This document shows, piece by piece, positions 45,501 to 57,033 of a stretch of DNA of 64,000 nucleotides. The translations under genes were made by a program, and so were the position numbers. The notes below the pieces were generated by a model. The model saw nothing but the letters and a program-made list of their open reading frames with translations, searched no databases and was not told the origin of the DNA. The stretch is from Macrobrachium rosenbergii. Its lineage: Eukaryota > Arthropoda > Malacostraca > Decapoda > Palaemonidae. The stretch spans positions 34,491,413 through 34,555,412 of the forward strand of contig NC_089753.1 in assembly GCF_040412425.1 (NCBI RefSeq), read 5' to 3'. Numbering within the stretch: the first letter of the stretch is position 1; every line of letters starts with the position of its first letter.

Positions 45501-45771
45501 TCGGTAACCCGAGAGAACGATCCTGACTCCTTTCATTCCAGCGTTCCCCCACCTCGCCCGCCCACCCCAAGTCATTAAGGCTAATTATTCAATTAGGCGG
45601 AGACCTACTCGTAAAGAAGTGTAGATCAAAAAGAGGCGAATTGAATTCACTCCTAGTCATCTGCTTCAGTTGCTCCCCGGCGGGGAAATCGTTTGATCGC
45701 TCCAATGGCGTTATTTTCCAATTGGAAAGTAAATGGGATAAAGGACTAATTTTTCAAGAGAGTCAGTTTTT

Positions 45772-46230
45772 AGTTCTCTGTGAAAGAAAACTGTTGTGCC
45801 GGCTTTGTCTGTCCGTCCGCGCTTTATTCTGTCCGCACTTTTTTCTGTCCGCACTTTATGCTGTCCGTACTTTTTCTCTCCGCACTTTTTCTCTCCGCCC
45901 TCAGATCTTAAAAACCACTGATGCTGCAGGGCTGCAAATTGGTATGTTGATCATCCACCCTCCAGTCATCAAACATACCATATTGCAGCCCTCTAGCCTT
46001 AGTAGTTTTTATTTTATTTAAGGTTGAAGTTAGCCATAATCGTGCTTCTGGCAGCAATACAGGATAGGTCACCACCGGGCCACGGTTAAAGTTTTACGGG
46101 CCGCGGCTCATACAGTATTATACCGAGACCACCTCAAGATAGAGGTATTTTCGGTGGCCTCTATTATATGATGTAGCGGCTGTACAGAAGACTCGATTGC
46201 GCCGAAGAAACTTCCGGGCATTTTTTACTT
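45772..46230 (+). mobile_element. HP element, longest copy
   Basis: The subterminal CTGTCCGCACTTTTT-type block is repeated several times (about 45809-45895), making this copy ~460 bp. Central hairpin arms lie at about 45906-46010. It ends TTGCGCCGAAGAAACTTCCGGGCA. Confidence 0.82.
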
Positions 46231-46470
46231 GTTTCTTATTTCAGATTCTTCTTTTTTTTTCAGATTATATATATATGTTATATAATTAGCACCACCAACG
46301 AATCGCTCTACAGCAATTTGACTCATACCCAAAGTTTTCCCAAAAATCCTAATGATTAACGCCAAGGAATTCTTACTCTGTCCCGACATAGTAATCAGCG
46401 GGGCATTTTACCTAAAGAATGCCCTTCCGAAAGGCAAGATGGCACTCTACATCTGGAACATCTACGAAAA

Positions 46471-46784
46471 CCACCCGTAGGGGGTTAGTGCCGTCAGTGC
46501 ACCTCATGCGGTTCACTGTAGGCATTACTTGAGGTTCTTTGCAGATTGCCTTCGGCCCCTCGCTGCAACCCCTTCCGTTCGTTTTGCTGTACCTCCTTTC
46601 ATATTCTCTTTCCACCCTCTCTTAACAATTGATTCATAGTGCAACTGCTTTGAGGTTTTCCTCCTGTTACACCTTTCAAACCATTTTACCCTCGGCTTCC
46701 GTTTCAGCGCTGAATGACCTCATAAGTCCCAGTGCTTGGCCTTTGGCCCAAATTCTATATTCAGTTCAGTTCAATCCATTTCCC
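46471..46784 (+). mobile_element. SINE-1 copy
   Basis: Full-length type; short flanking ACGAAAA at 46464-46470 and 46785-46791. Tail (AGTTC)n. Confidence 0.83.
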
Positions 46785-47029
46785 ACGAAAAATAATCCAC
46801 CTTGATCAGATAAAGTTGGATAACGAGAAAGCAGATGTATAAATAGATTTCTCTTGGGAACAAACTGGAGAAAATGAATTCCCGGAGTTGTTTCATTTTG
46901 TTTTCTTTCCACTGTTCGATTTTTCTCTTGTGATAAGGTAAAGGGACGTTGCGTCTTCCTTTGCATGGGAACGAAAGTAAGATGTGTGGATTACAAAGGT
47001 AATTTCATTCGTATTATTGTCATTGTTCA

Positions 47030-47107
47030 TATTATTATAATATTCATAGAATTATCCATGTTATCATAATATTCATAGAATTATCCATATATCATAATAT
47101 TCATAGG
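47030..47107. repeat. ~30-bp tandem repeat, 3 copies
   Basis: ATAATATTCATAGAATTATCC repeated with small length changes. Confidence 0.8.
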
Positions 47108-47231
47108 ATGAAGCGAGGAACAGTTCGTGACATTCTGACACAGAAGATTCCATATTTGAACTCCAGAAAGGAATCGTTTACAGTTTACGCGAAAATAACT
47201 CTAATGAAGCTCTAGTAGAAGGTCTGTTTTT

Positions 47232-47628
47232 AGTTTCCTGTAAAAGAAAACCGTTGTGCCGACTTTGTATGTCCGTCCGCACTTTTTTTCTGTACGCCCT
47301 CAGATCTTAAAAACTACTGAGCCTAGCGGGCTGCAAATTGGTATGTTGATCAATCAACCTCCAATCACCAACCATACCAAATTGCAGCCCTCTAGCCTCA
47401 GTAGGTTTTATTTTATTTAAGGTTAAAGTTAGCCATAATCATGCTTCTGGCAGCGATATAGAATAGGCCACCACCGGGCTGCAGTTAGCAAAGTTTCATG
47501 GGCCGCGGCTCATACAGCACTATACCGAAACCACCGAAAGTTAGATCTATTTTCGGTGGCCTTGATTATACGCTGTAGCGGCTGCACAGAAAACTCGATA
47601 GCGTCGAAGAAACTTCGGCGCATCTTGT
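47232..47628 (+). mobile_element. HP element full copy
   Basis: AGTTTCCTGTAAAAGAAAAC start, central hairpin, CCACCGAAAGTTAGATC...TTTTCGGTGG hairpin, terminal GCGTCGAAG/CTTCGGCGC stem. Confidence 0.83.
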
Positions 47629-47895
47629 GCTTGTTAGCTAATGGCGCCAAATTGCTGGACTATTTAACCGCCCCCCCAAACCTCAAAAGAGCTCAGCAGG
47701 TTGATGGATCAAAGGATGGCGCCACAGCGAGAACAGAGGAATCTCTGATCACTGTGACGTCATAGGTAAACATACATCGTGGTTAAACATGAATTAGACA
47801 GAAATACTTAGTCTGTATCCGTTATAAACATGGAATGAATGTATAAACGAGTCATATATTTATATATGTGTGTATGCATGTATGTATGTATGTAC

Positions 47896-47896
<1 letters not shown>

Positions 47897-47949
<53 letters not shown>

Positions 47950-47958
47950 CACACACAC
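47897..47958. repeat. (TA)n-(CA)n microsatellite
   Basis: TA tract ending in ACACACACA, left of a palindrome. Confidence 0.93.
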
Positions 47959-47965
47959 ATATATA

Positions 47966-48038
47966 TTACTAAAGGACTCATTCAAACTGGATGGTATCCA
48001 TTAGATACCATCCAGTTTGAATGAGGTCCTTTTAGTAA
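47966..48038. repeat. ~33-bp-arm palindrome beside (TA)n
   Basis: Arms 47966-47998 and 48004-48038 pair almost perfectly around a 5-nt spacer (CATTA). The inner 22 bp from CATTCAAACTGGATGGTATC outward are exact. Confidence 0.9.
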
Positions 48039-48084
48039 TTCTACTAATGCACAGAACAATTGTGTATATGATAAAGTTAACACA

Positions 48085-48105
48085 TATATATTATACACAT
48101 ATATA

Positions 48106-48162
<57 letters not shown>
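48085..48162. repeat. (TA)n-(TG)n microsatellite
   Basis: TA then TG, right of the palindrome. Confidence 0.93.
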
Positions 48163-48164
<2 letters not shown>

Positions 48165-48701
48165 CTGACAGAGTATTCAGATGCGCCTTTGATCTCCGGC
48201 CCATGACATTTCCCTTACAATTAAATGGCTGAAATAGAATCATTCATTATTTGATTCAGCATGTGAGTGAGCGTTCTATACTTCATAACTGCGTTCTTTG
48301 CTAAATTCTCCAGTTGCCCTGGCAACGCATTCTCAAATGAAAAGCCATTTAAAGTAAACGCGACCTGTAATGGCATCCGAGATCTGTCAGTTAACATTTT
48401 TTTTTTGGGGGGGGGCCTTGTGTTTGTTTGTTTATTTATTCTCTGATTTGTTTCGTCATGTTCAGTGTTTGATGAATCTAAAAATATTTGGTATTTAGAA
48501 TATGAATTTATTTGTCATTAGCCGTAATGATTTACGTGGGTATGTATTTGTATCTTATTCTATATTTTAGTTAAAAAATATAGAGCAGTGTTCCCATTCG
48601 TAGTTATCAATTTTCTGTTGCTTCAGTCAACGAAGGTCATGTTTTCATTCGTTTTTATTCGTTTCCTCGTTTCTCCCTACATGGTATCAAAGGATAAATA
48701 C

Positions 48702-48997
48702 ACCCCTTAGAGGGGTAGTACCATCAATGCGCCTCACGCGGTGCACTGTAGGCATTACTTAAGGTTCTCTGCAGCGTGCCTTCGTTCCTTTATCTGTACC
48801 TCCTTTCATATTCTCTTTCTTCCATCTTACTTTCCACCCTCTCCTAACAATTGATTCATAGTGCAACTGCGAGGTTTTCCTCCTGCTACACCTTTCAGAC
48901 CTTTTACTGTCAATTTCCGTTTCAGCGCTGATTGACCTCATAGGTCCCAGTTGCTTGACCTTTGGCCTAAATTCTATATTCAATTCAGTTCAGTTCA
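48702..48997 (+). mobile_element. SINE-1 copy
   Basis: Near full-length with an internal deletion after GCAGCGTGCCTTCG; tail (CAGTT)n. Confidence 0.83.
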
Positions 48998-50980
48998 TAC
49001 GGGCCTCGCTTCTGTAAGCCCCCTTTGAACAACAAGTATTAATTGCTCTTTCTTGCAAAGCACAGCCATCGCATGTAAACAGATTTTTTTTGGACTGTAT
49101 TGGGTCCTTTGCTTCTGAATTCAGTTTCACGCATCCCTTCATCGTTTAATGACGAACAGAGACGTGGAATAAAGTAAAAAGATAACGAGGTGGGTAGAAG
49201 CAAAAATCCCTGTGTCTAATTCGAGTCTCATTCGCTTTGATCCTATTTCACGCACCCATTCATTTGTTTAGGATAAACACAGATACAGGATTAAATTAAA
49301 TAGAGAGCGAGTGGAAGGAGCAGAAGAGGAGAAGGAAGGAGAGTCATGCAGTAAGGTCTAACTTTTGCTCCAATTCAGCCTCATGCCTTACTGACTACAG
49401 TGCGCCACTGACTAATCCGTACTAAATATTATCAAGTTCGGTTAAAGTACCTTATAAAAATTTAAATTAACTGCACACTGAACTGTCTTATTTGCAAGGT
49501 CAGCAATCATGTCACTAGTAGCTTAAAATTAAGAGGGGTCCCAGAACACTGCCCTGTGGAATCAGACCTTAATTGGTCGAAGGTCACTCAAACCACCTTC
49601 ACTCACACCTCTCTGATCCTGGTTTTTTACAAAACTGAATGGAATCAAGGACATAGCTAACAACAGATCAGTTAGCAAAACTAGATACAGGACAAGTCTG
49701 TCCAGGTCGTCGTAGGCTGCTCTAGACTCTAGAGTCAGTTTGAAGAATTCTTGGCTCATCATTATTGTTTTTTACTTTTTCATAGTACCAACATCGCCTT
49801 TATCATCATTCTCTATGGTGCATCACTATATTATGACTGGAAATAATGAGTAAAAAGCCACAATAATGTAAATGAGAGACTATTTTTCAAAATACAAAAA
49901 AGAGATGAAGAGGACCGTTGTGCAAACGATCGAAAACTCCCCCTGCATTTTAACCCTTTTCTTGTATTATGGAACAATACAATCTCTCATTTACATTTTT
50001 GTATCTTTTTACTCTTTATTACCATTGTTATTGTAATCACAGTCATCAGCACTGTCATTACCATCGAGATCTTTAATAGCCGAAACGATCAGATCATCGA
50101 CGAGAACATGAATCCCCTGCACCCCTGCCCCTGCCGTAAATGTTGGTCCTAAATTCAAGCCTTCATTAGCAAGTCAGTGGATCGTAAATGAGTTTTCCGA
50201 AAAAGCTCGCCCGTGTGACTTGACGCCCTGGCTCAGCTTAATGGGATCCATTAACTGCGCTGTCTCCTTACTTAATGGGTTCCATTAACTGGGGCTGACT
50301 CTTTGATCTGAAAGCATAATGGTATTCTGGGCGATTAAGAAAACGCCAGTGTAAAGATTTGCTTGTGTCTTTCATCTTTTGAAAATTTAGGGGTCTTTTG
50401 ATTGCTACACGCTGCCGGGTATTGAGGCTCCCTTCATCATGTTGTGTTTTGGTTATGAAAGGAAAGCGTAATTGTGTTCTTTGGATTAAGGTGATTCAGT
50501 CACAGAATAATTAATTATGTCCTTTGTTTTTTGAACTTTGAAACTCCTCTTCACTCTGTTCCCCCAGTACTTATTGTTCTTAAGTAACTAAGTATAAAAA
50601 AAAAAAAACAGTAGCATACATTTCCGATCTGCCTCTGTAATGCAGTGTTAAATTCTTGCACAGTTTTTCGTTCCTTTATTTACTCAGGAGTATTTTCACT
50701 AGTAAACCTAATAAGAAACAGAAGGATGGGTTAAATTTACCAGAGAATTGTATATTAAGCAAAATAGATTTTATATACGTATTTAGTCTTTGCAAGGGAG
50801 GGCTATGTTTCCCTCGCAAGAAATCAATAGGTGGCTAAAACACAAGGGAAACGGTTAACACTCTTACCAGAATGCTTGGAGTCTTAGACAAGCAATGAAG
50901 ATCCGAGACGGTAATTCCCTGAAATTGAAAGCCGCCGGTTCCCTTGTATTTTCTATCTCAGTCCTCACAGCTCCCGTCAC
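48998..50980. other. no gene or repeat recognised
   Basis: AT-rich intergenic sequence. Short unassigned frames only. Confidence 0.4.
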
Positions 50981-51214
50981 CATTTTCCCGAGATGTAACC
51001 GAGTACCGGGACTTTTCCCTGAAAAAAGCGGGACGCCATATCTTCAAAACTAACCATAGAATTTTCTTGAAAATGATCTCAATGTGTTTCCCCACACCCA
51101 AATTACTTAATCGCTACTATTGTGACCTAACCTCACCCAACCTAACCTAACATAACCTAGGGGCATGGCCAAAAAACCGTGGCTGGTGCAGTACTAGCAT
51201 ACATCTCAGGAATT
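50981..51214. repeat. dispersed repeat copy 2 with (CCTAA)n core
   Basis: Same element as 33522-33731, but with an expanded CCTAACCT/AACCTAACC block (about 51124-51160) where copy 1 has a short CCAACCTAAGC. CCTAA is the arthropod telomere repeat unit. Confidence 0.85.
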
Positions 51215-51756
51215 TCCCTCCCGACATCATGTTGTCTTTCTGTTATGAAAAGAGGGCATAATAATATTCAGCGCGATTAAGGTTATTTAGTCACGGAATC
51301 ATTCATTATGCCCCCATCTCTTTTGTCAAGTTTGAAGCTACTTCTCATTTTGTGCCCCCAGCACTTGTGACATTCAAAAATATCTAGTGTAATTAAAATA
51401 TCTAGTGTAATTAAAAACAACAGCGTTCGCCATGTTTACTGACAAGGGTGCGAATTCGCTCTCTCGCGTATACTTTAAACTCTACCAAAAAATTTTCATT
51501 CTTTTTTTTTTACTCTAAACATCTTTCGCTAACGAGGCCGATGAAGAAAAGAGAGAAGGATGAGGTAGATTTACAAAAGGACTTTAATCGAGGGGAGCCT
51601 GAGAGAGGGGACATCACAGACACGAAAGATATAAATGGCTCCTCACTTGTCAACCAGGAGCGTGGGCAAATAGGAGATTGGTTCTCGGAACGGGAAAGCA
51701 GACACTCGAGGGTAAAGAAGCGAAAGCTGGAAGGCTCATTTCCAGAAAATATAGAA

Positions 51757-51922
51757 GCAATATGCCATGAATATTCTCGTAAAACGTGAATATCTGTGAT
51801 GACGAGAATACAAAAGCAATATGCGATGGATATTCACGTAAAACGTGAATATCTGTGATGACGGGAATGCAGAAGCAATATGCCATGTGTATTCTCATAA
51901 AACACGAATATCTGTGATAACG
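51757..51922. repeat. 59-bp tandem repeat, each unit a hairpin
   Basis: Three units start at 51757, 51816 and 51875 (GCAATATGCCATG / GCAATATGCGATG). Each holds an ATATTC-CGT-AAA-ACG-GAATAT hairpin; in the second unit 51829-51839 pairs perfectly with 51843-51853. Confidence 0.88.
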
Positions 51923-52172
51923 ATCACTTAAAAATTGATGAATAATAAGGTAGAGAAGACGATCGCTTAAAATGTCATAAATAATTGATGAGATAGAGAA
52001 CGCACACAAGAAGAAGAAAAGGAATAAAAACAGAGAGATTTGCATAGAGACATGAGCCAGTGTATATAGAGGGACAGGGAATACATTGGCCATCAGAAAA
52101 GCGTGATTCGTACGTCTGGCTCGGAAGCTGATTTCAGGGTAGGTTTCGTCATTCGTGGCTAGTGCTAAGCTG

Positions 52173-52500
52173 CCCCGCTGGGCCCGCAGCCGCAGGGGGT
52201 TAGGCCGTTAGGGCCGTCAGTGTACCTCGTGCGGTGCGCTATAAGCGTTACTTAAGGCTCTTTGCAGCGTCCCTTCGGCCCCTAGCTGCAACCCCTTTCA
52301 TTTCTTTTACTGTACCTCCGTTCATATTCTCTGTCTTCCATCTTCCTTTCCACCCTCTCCTAACAATTGATTCATAGTGCAACTGCGAGGTTCCCCTCCT
52401 GTTACACCTTTCAGACCTTTTTGCTGTCAGTTTCCCTTTCAGCGCTGAATGACCTCTTAGGTCCCAGTGCTTGGCATATGGACTAAATCCTATATTCTTT
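52173..52500 (+). mobile_element. SINE-1 full copy with target duplication
   Basis: Flanked by GTGCTAAGCTG at 52162-52172 and 52501-52511, an exact 11-bp duplication. Confidence 0.88.
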
Positions 52501-52995
52501 GTGCTAAGCTGAAGAGGAGGGACACTGCTTGGTAGGTTTTAGCGCCTCATTGGGACCTTTTGCCGCTCGCTCCAGATTTTCAGGGTCTGTTGCAAGGCTC
52601 AGTGATACTCTTATTTTTTCATGCATGTATTTATTGTTTGCAATGAAGGGATATTTTTTACATGCAAGAAATCAACAGGTGACCGAATGCAAACAGGAGA
52701 AGCTTTGAACTCTCATGGCAGAATGCTTGTATTGCAAGACAAGCAATAATGACAATTCCCCGATAAAAAAAAAAAATGCCGGCTGTCGGGTCCAAAGGCA
52801 AAATGCTTTTAAGGTGTCATACAAGATGATAAGATAAGGATTTAGGCGGTTTTTCACTAAAACGTTTCATATTGTTTTCGCTACATCAATTAACTAGTTA
52901 AAATGGAATCTGCACACGTTGGTAAAGGAATAACAAATTCAGTATTGGGAATAATATAACGGCTACTTAAATACAACGTTTCGTTGCAAGATACT

Positions 52996-53303
52996 AAAAG
53001 GGGGATAGTGCCGTCAGTGCACCTCATGCGGTGCACTGTAGGCATTACTTAAGGCTCTTTGCAGCGTGCCTTCGGCCCCTAGCTGCAACCCCTTTCGTTG
53101 CTTTTACCGTACCTCCATTCATATTATCTTTCTTCCATCTTCCTCTCAACCCTCTCCTAACAATTGATTCATAGTGCAACCGCTTTGAGGTTTTCCTCCC
53201 GTTACACCTTTCAAACCTTTTACTGTCAACTTCCGTTTCAGCGCTGAATGACCTCATAGGTCCCAGTACTTCGCCTCTGGCTTAAATTCTATATTCAGTT
53301 GGA
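52996..53303 (+). mobile_element. SINE-1 full copy
   Basis: Complete head-to-tail copy; flanks AAGATACT (52988-52995) and AAGATGCT (53304-53311) are a likely 8-bp duplication with one change. Confidence 0.86.
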
Positions 53304-53662
53304 AAGATGCTGAGAACGCGCTCGCTCGCGTCAGACGGATTCACTCGTGTGGCATCTTCTCTCCCGAGGCGACTCTATTCTTAGCCAGCACTAACCGCCA
53401 ACCAGAGGCTCGAAGTGGTGGGTTGTCTTATCTGTGGCTCTGGTGCCAAGTTGCGCTGACAAAACGCGGAGCGGTTAAGGCATTGTATGTCTTCAGTGAT
53501 CGCGTGGATGTAAGGATATAAAGCATGTATGTATGTGTGCGTGTGTATGTGTGTGTATTTATATATATCTCGTATATGTGTAAATTATATGTGTAAATAT
53601 ATATGTATACGTGTGTGTGTATGTATTTGTGCATAATTATATATATCTCGAATATGTGTAAA

Positions 53663-53663
53663 T

Positions 53664-53735
<72 letters not shown>
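53663..53735. repeat. (TA)n microsatellite
   Basis: TA tract ~30 bp left of a palindrome. Confidence 0.95.
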
Positions 53736-53738
<3 letters not shown>

Positions 53739-53765
53739 CTATTGGTCACTTTTTACCAGGTGCAG

Positions 53766-53824
53766 ATGTAATTGTAATAGCCACACTGCCCTCTAAGAGG
53801 GCATTGTGGCTATTACAATTACAT
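53766..53824. repeat. 29-bp-arm palindrome beside (TA)n
   Basis: Arms 53766-53794 and 53796-53824 are reverse complements with one mismatch and a single-base centre. TATG/TA-rich sequence follows. Confidence 0.92.
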
Positions 53825-54064
53825 ATGTATATATATATGTATGTGTGTTTTTATGTATATCTCGTACATGTGTATACATACATACATACATAGTACTTTA
53901 ATAGATTCATGGCTACTCATAGCAGAAGAAAGACAAAAATATATAAGTAAACACATAAACAGAATGGAGAGAGAGAGAATGGGGGAGAAAATAGCAACTG
54001 ACACCTGGCGTTTCTAGGATGTCAGACCTTGTGGGCATGAGTGTTAACACCGCCAAGCAAAATG

Positions 54065-54132
54065 CGGCCTTGTGGGGCAGTGGGTAAAGCACCTGACTGC
54101 AGATTCCAGTGTCGAATTTTAGCAAAGTTGAG
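54065..54132 (+). pseudogene. tRNA-Arg-derived relic
   Basis: Reads CGGCCTTGTGGGGCAGTGGG, GCACCTGACTGCAGATTCCAG and GTGTCGAATTTTAGCAAAG. This is alignable to the tRNA-Arg below but with the anticodon stem collapsed and the T stem mutated. Confidence 0.6.
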
Positions 54133-54374
54133 GAATGTGATTATTAAAATTTGTGATATAAAAGATGAAAGGAGAATTCGTTTAAACCATTTTTTTTATA
54201 TCAATCTCAAATGAAGAATGTAAGATGAAAGCCTCTGTTTATTTTGATATCTGAGAAATTAAATTTCCTGAATTGTAATGTAGGTTACGAGTATTAGGAC
54301 GCAGTAAAGAAAGCAACAAGAAGACGTGTTCGACAATGCGTCTCACTGATACTTGTGGCGAATTCAGATCTATC

Positions 54375-54670
54375 TCCCCAGGGGGGTAGCGCTGTCAGTG
54401 CACCTCACGCTGTGCGGTGGACGCATTACCTAAGGTTCTTTGCAGCGTTCCTTCGGGCCCGAGGTGCAACCCCTTCCATTCTATTTTACTGAACTACTGT
54501 TCATATTCTCTTCCATTTTACTTCCTAACAATTGCTTCATAGTGCAACCGAGGTTTTCCCCCAGTTATTGCTTTAGAACCTTTTTGCTCTCAATTTGCCT
54601 TTCAGCTTGCATGACCTCACAGGTCGCAGTGCTTGGACTTCGGCCTAAATTTTACTTTCCATTCCATTCC
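54375..54670 (+). mobile_element. SINE-1 copy, diverged
   Basis: All blocks are recognisable, with many substitutions and small deletions (e.g. TTCAGCTTGCATGACCTCAC); older copy. Confidence 0.82.
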
Positions 54671-54700
54671 TACCTTACCTTATAAATAAGATACCTTTTC

Positions 54701-54956
54701 ATGTCTGGATCTTCAAAACATTTCTCGACCATGCCAGGATTCGAACCGGGGATCTTCTGATCCGTAGTCATGTCTGGATCTTCCGTAGTCATGTCTGGAT
54801 CTTCAAAAGCATTTCTCGACCTTGCCAGGATTCGAACCTGGAATCTTCTGATCCGTAGTCATGTCTGGATCTTCAAAAGCATTTCTCGACCTTGCCAGGA
54901 TTCGAACCTGGAATCTTCTGATCCGTAGTCATGTCTGGACCTTCAAAAGCATTTCT
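54701..54956 (-). pseudogene. 70-bp tandem repeat of tRNA-Arg 3' halves
   Basis: Units of ~70 bp (starting near 54811, 54881 and 54951, plus an older shorter one at 54721) each contain, on the minus strand, the tRNA 3' half from the anticodon arm through the T arm and acceptor end. Each is joined to CTTTTGAAGATCCAGACAT. The 5' half is missing, so none is a gene. The array ends in the intact gene at 54957. Confidence 0.88.
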
Positions 54957-55029
54957 CGACCTTGCCAGGATTCGAACCTGGAATCTTCTGATCCGTAGTC
55001 AGACGCGTTATCCGTTGCGCCACAAGGCC
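54957..55029 (-). tRNA. tRNA-Arg(ACG)
   Basis: 73 nt. Acceptor GGCCTTG pairs with CAAGGTC (one G-T), discriminator G. The D arm starts GCGCAACGG, the anticodon stem TCTGA/TCAGA encloses loop CTACGGA (anticodon ACG, decoding CGU and, after inosine editing, CGC/CGA). The T arm is CCAGG-TTCGAAT-CCTGG. A and B boxes are intact. A CTTTTG run ~10 nt past the 3' end can act as a weak pol III terminator. No intron, no encoded CCA. Confidence 0.95.
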
Positions 55030-55363
55030 TGTATACGAAGTTAGGCATTGTCACCAGACGTTTGACTTCTTTAATCAGTCAGTGGGTGATAACCTGAATA
55101 AATTTTATACTCTGTCCGATTTAATTTATTGTGACCTTAGCAAGAGAATGCATGAAAAAGGTAATAGTCTTCGCGCTGTGAATGTTTTCACAAAGAGCGG
55201 AAAGATACTCTTGGTAAGTTCCCGAGAATTTGTATACTTGAAGAAGAAGCGGACGTGAAACGTCATTATATTGTTGCTTGTGAGAAATATAGTACATTTT
55301 TAACGCGTAGCTATGTTTCCCTTATTCATCCCGCGCTTTTTCTCGACTTCTGATGGCATCCTG

Positions 55364-55369
<6 letters not shown>

Positions 55370-55413
<44 letters not shown>
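55370..55413 (+). repeat. (CT)n microsatellite
   Basis: Pure CT, ~44 bp. Confidence 0.95.
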
Positions 55414-55415
<2 letters not shown>

Positions 55416-55678
55416 CACACACTCGATCTTCACGTTTTCCATGTGTGATCGTCAAACAAGCACAGTTGCAACAGCTATATAATACGCTCCACTAATCATC
55501 AAAAGGTCGAATAAACTCGTACCCTTTGAAAACTGGGGATATCGTTTTCTTTCCCAATTCGTTTTTTTTTTTTTCACTGCAATTAAAGGTAGGTTTAAAG
55601 GGGGTTATTTAATTCCAGCCAATTTCTTTTTTTTTTTTAATTTTGTTTGATTAGGCCGTTCAGAACAACTATTTCCTA

Positions 55679-55752
55679 GAGCTTGCTACTGGGATTCAGA
55701 TGTGGAATCGTCTGATGCAAGGTCAGACATGTTACTCATTGTGCCACAAGGC
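55679..55752 (-). pseudogene. tRNA-Arg relic
   Basis: Alignable along its whole length to the minus-strand tRNA-Arg (GTGCCACAAGGC at the 5' end, GTCAGACATGTTACTC, TGGAATCGTCTGATGC) but with stems and anticodon disrupted. The upstream flank also matches that of the intact copies. Confidence 0.65.
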
Positions 55753-56131
55753 TTGTGGGCATGTCATGTTTCTTGGCGTCACTAGACCTATGATTGCATA
55801 GATCAAGAAATGAGCGATGTGTATGGTCAGCTTCTCAACACAGCTACCAGTTCGAATAAGAAGGCTTTCCGTTGTTTGCTGGTTTCATTTTGCAAGTGGC
55901 TTAGCTGTTAGTAACCAGCGTGCATCAGTCAGGAAATGGGTGGCTTTATCAGCTGATAACGTTAATGAGAAGCAGATTTATCTGTCAGTTGTATCTTCCG
56001 CCTTAGTATTCATGGTCCCAGTTTCACTTCTTGTGACAGGCTCCAATTTTTTTTATGTGATATTTCATTGTAAAATCAGAAGAAATTTTGGTTATTCGAG
56101 TGTTGTTAATTTGACTAATATTAATCACCGA

Positions 56132-56430
56132 ATGCCCTCGCAGGGGATTTGTGGTATCAGTGCACCTCGCACGGTGCACTGCAGGCATTACTTGAGGCTT
56201 TTTGCAGTGTCCCTTCGGCCCCTAGCTGCAACCCCTTTTATTCCTTTTACTGCACCTCCGTTCATATTCTTACTTCCATCTTACTTTCCACCCTCTCCTA
56301 ACAATCGTTTCATAGTGCAACTGCTTTGAGGTTTTCCTCCTGTTACGCCCTTCAGACCTTTTCACTGTTTCCCTTTCAGTGCTGAATGACCTCATGGGTC
56401 CCAGTGCTTGGTCTTTGGCCTAAATTTCGA
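56132..56430 (+). mobile_element. SINE-1 copy
   Basis: Near full-length: GTGCACCTCGCACGGTGCAC head, TTTTTGCAGTGTCCC, ending GGCCTAAATTTCGATAG. Confidence 0.84.
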
Positions 56431-56636
56431 TAGAATTCCTTAACATGAAAATTGTGAATAAGTTTCACCATGTGACAGGTTTTTCCTAGAGCGGATACCC
56501 TGTGTAAGTTCTCAGGAGCATTGGATAGTTTAAATAGACAAAAAAAAAAAAAATTAAAGTATATATTATTGTTTAACAGCAAATTTTTCGCCTCCCAGTG
56601 GTTTCCTCCTTATCTGTAACCTTCCTGTTAATCCAC

Positions 56637-56637
<1 letters not shown>

Positions 56638-56709
<72 letters not shown>
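56638..56709 (+). repeat. (CT)n microsatellite
   Basis: CT run with one GT interruption. Confidence 0.95.
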
Positions 56710-56711
<2 letters not shown>

Positions 56712-57033
56712 CGTCCATCATCTTGTTTTTTCTTTTTTTATTCATTTAATGAAATTGTTAAGTGAGCATTATTAAAATAATGATTGAATTTCTTTAATTA
56801 GTCATATATAGGTTTACAAACTCGGCTTTTGAAAGTTGAAGATAAGTATATGCCTTCCGTTTTGTTTTTCACTGCTCTTCAGTGAATTTTGTTTCTTAAT
56901 TATAAATTTAGTAAAGATAAAACTCAGTCTTTCTTAAATTTTTGTCCCTTGTCCATTTTAGTATAATATTGTTTTCCGAATTGACTAAAATAAAAAAGAG
57001 ATGAGCAATTTTAATAAAATTTTGAAGCTAGAA

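Noticed and set aside
45068..45526. 152-codon plus-strand and 153-codon minus-strand frames
   Set aside because: Both result from a 15-bp repeat whose length is a multiple of three; partly overlap a SINE.
51448..51789. 113-codon plus-strand frame with charged C-terminal half
   Set aside because: Runs into the 59-bp hairpin repeat, has no recognised domain and lacks convincing exon borders.
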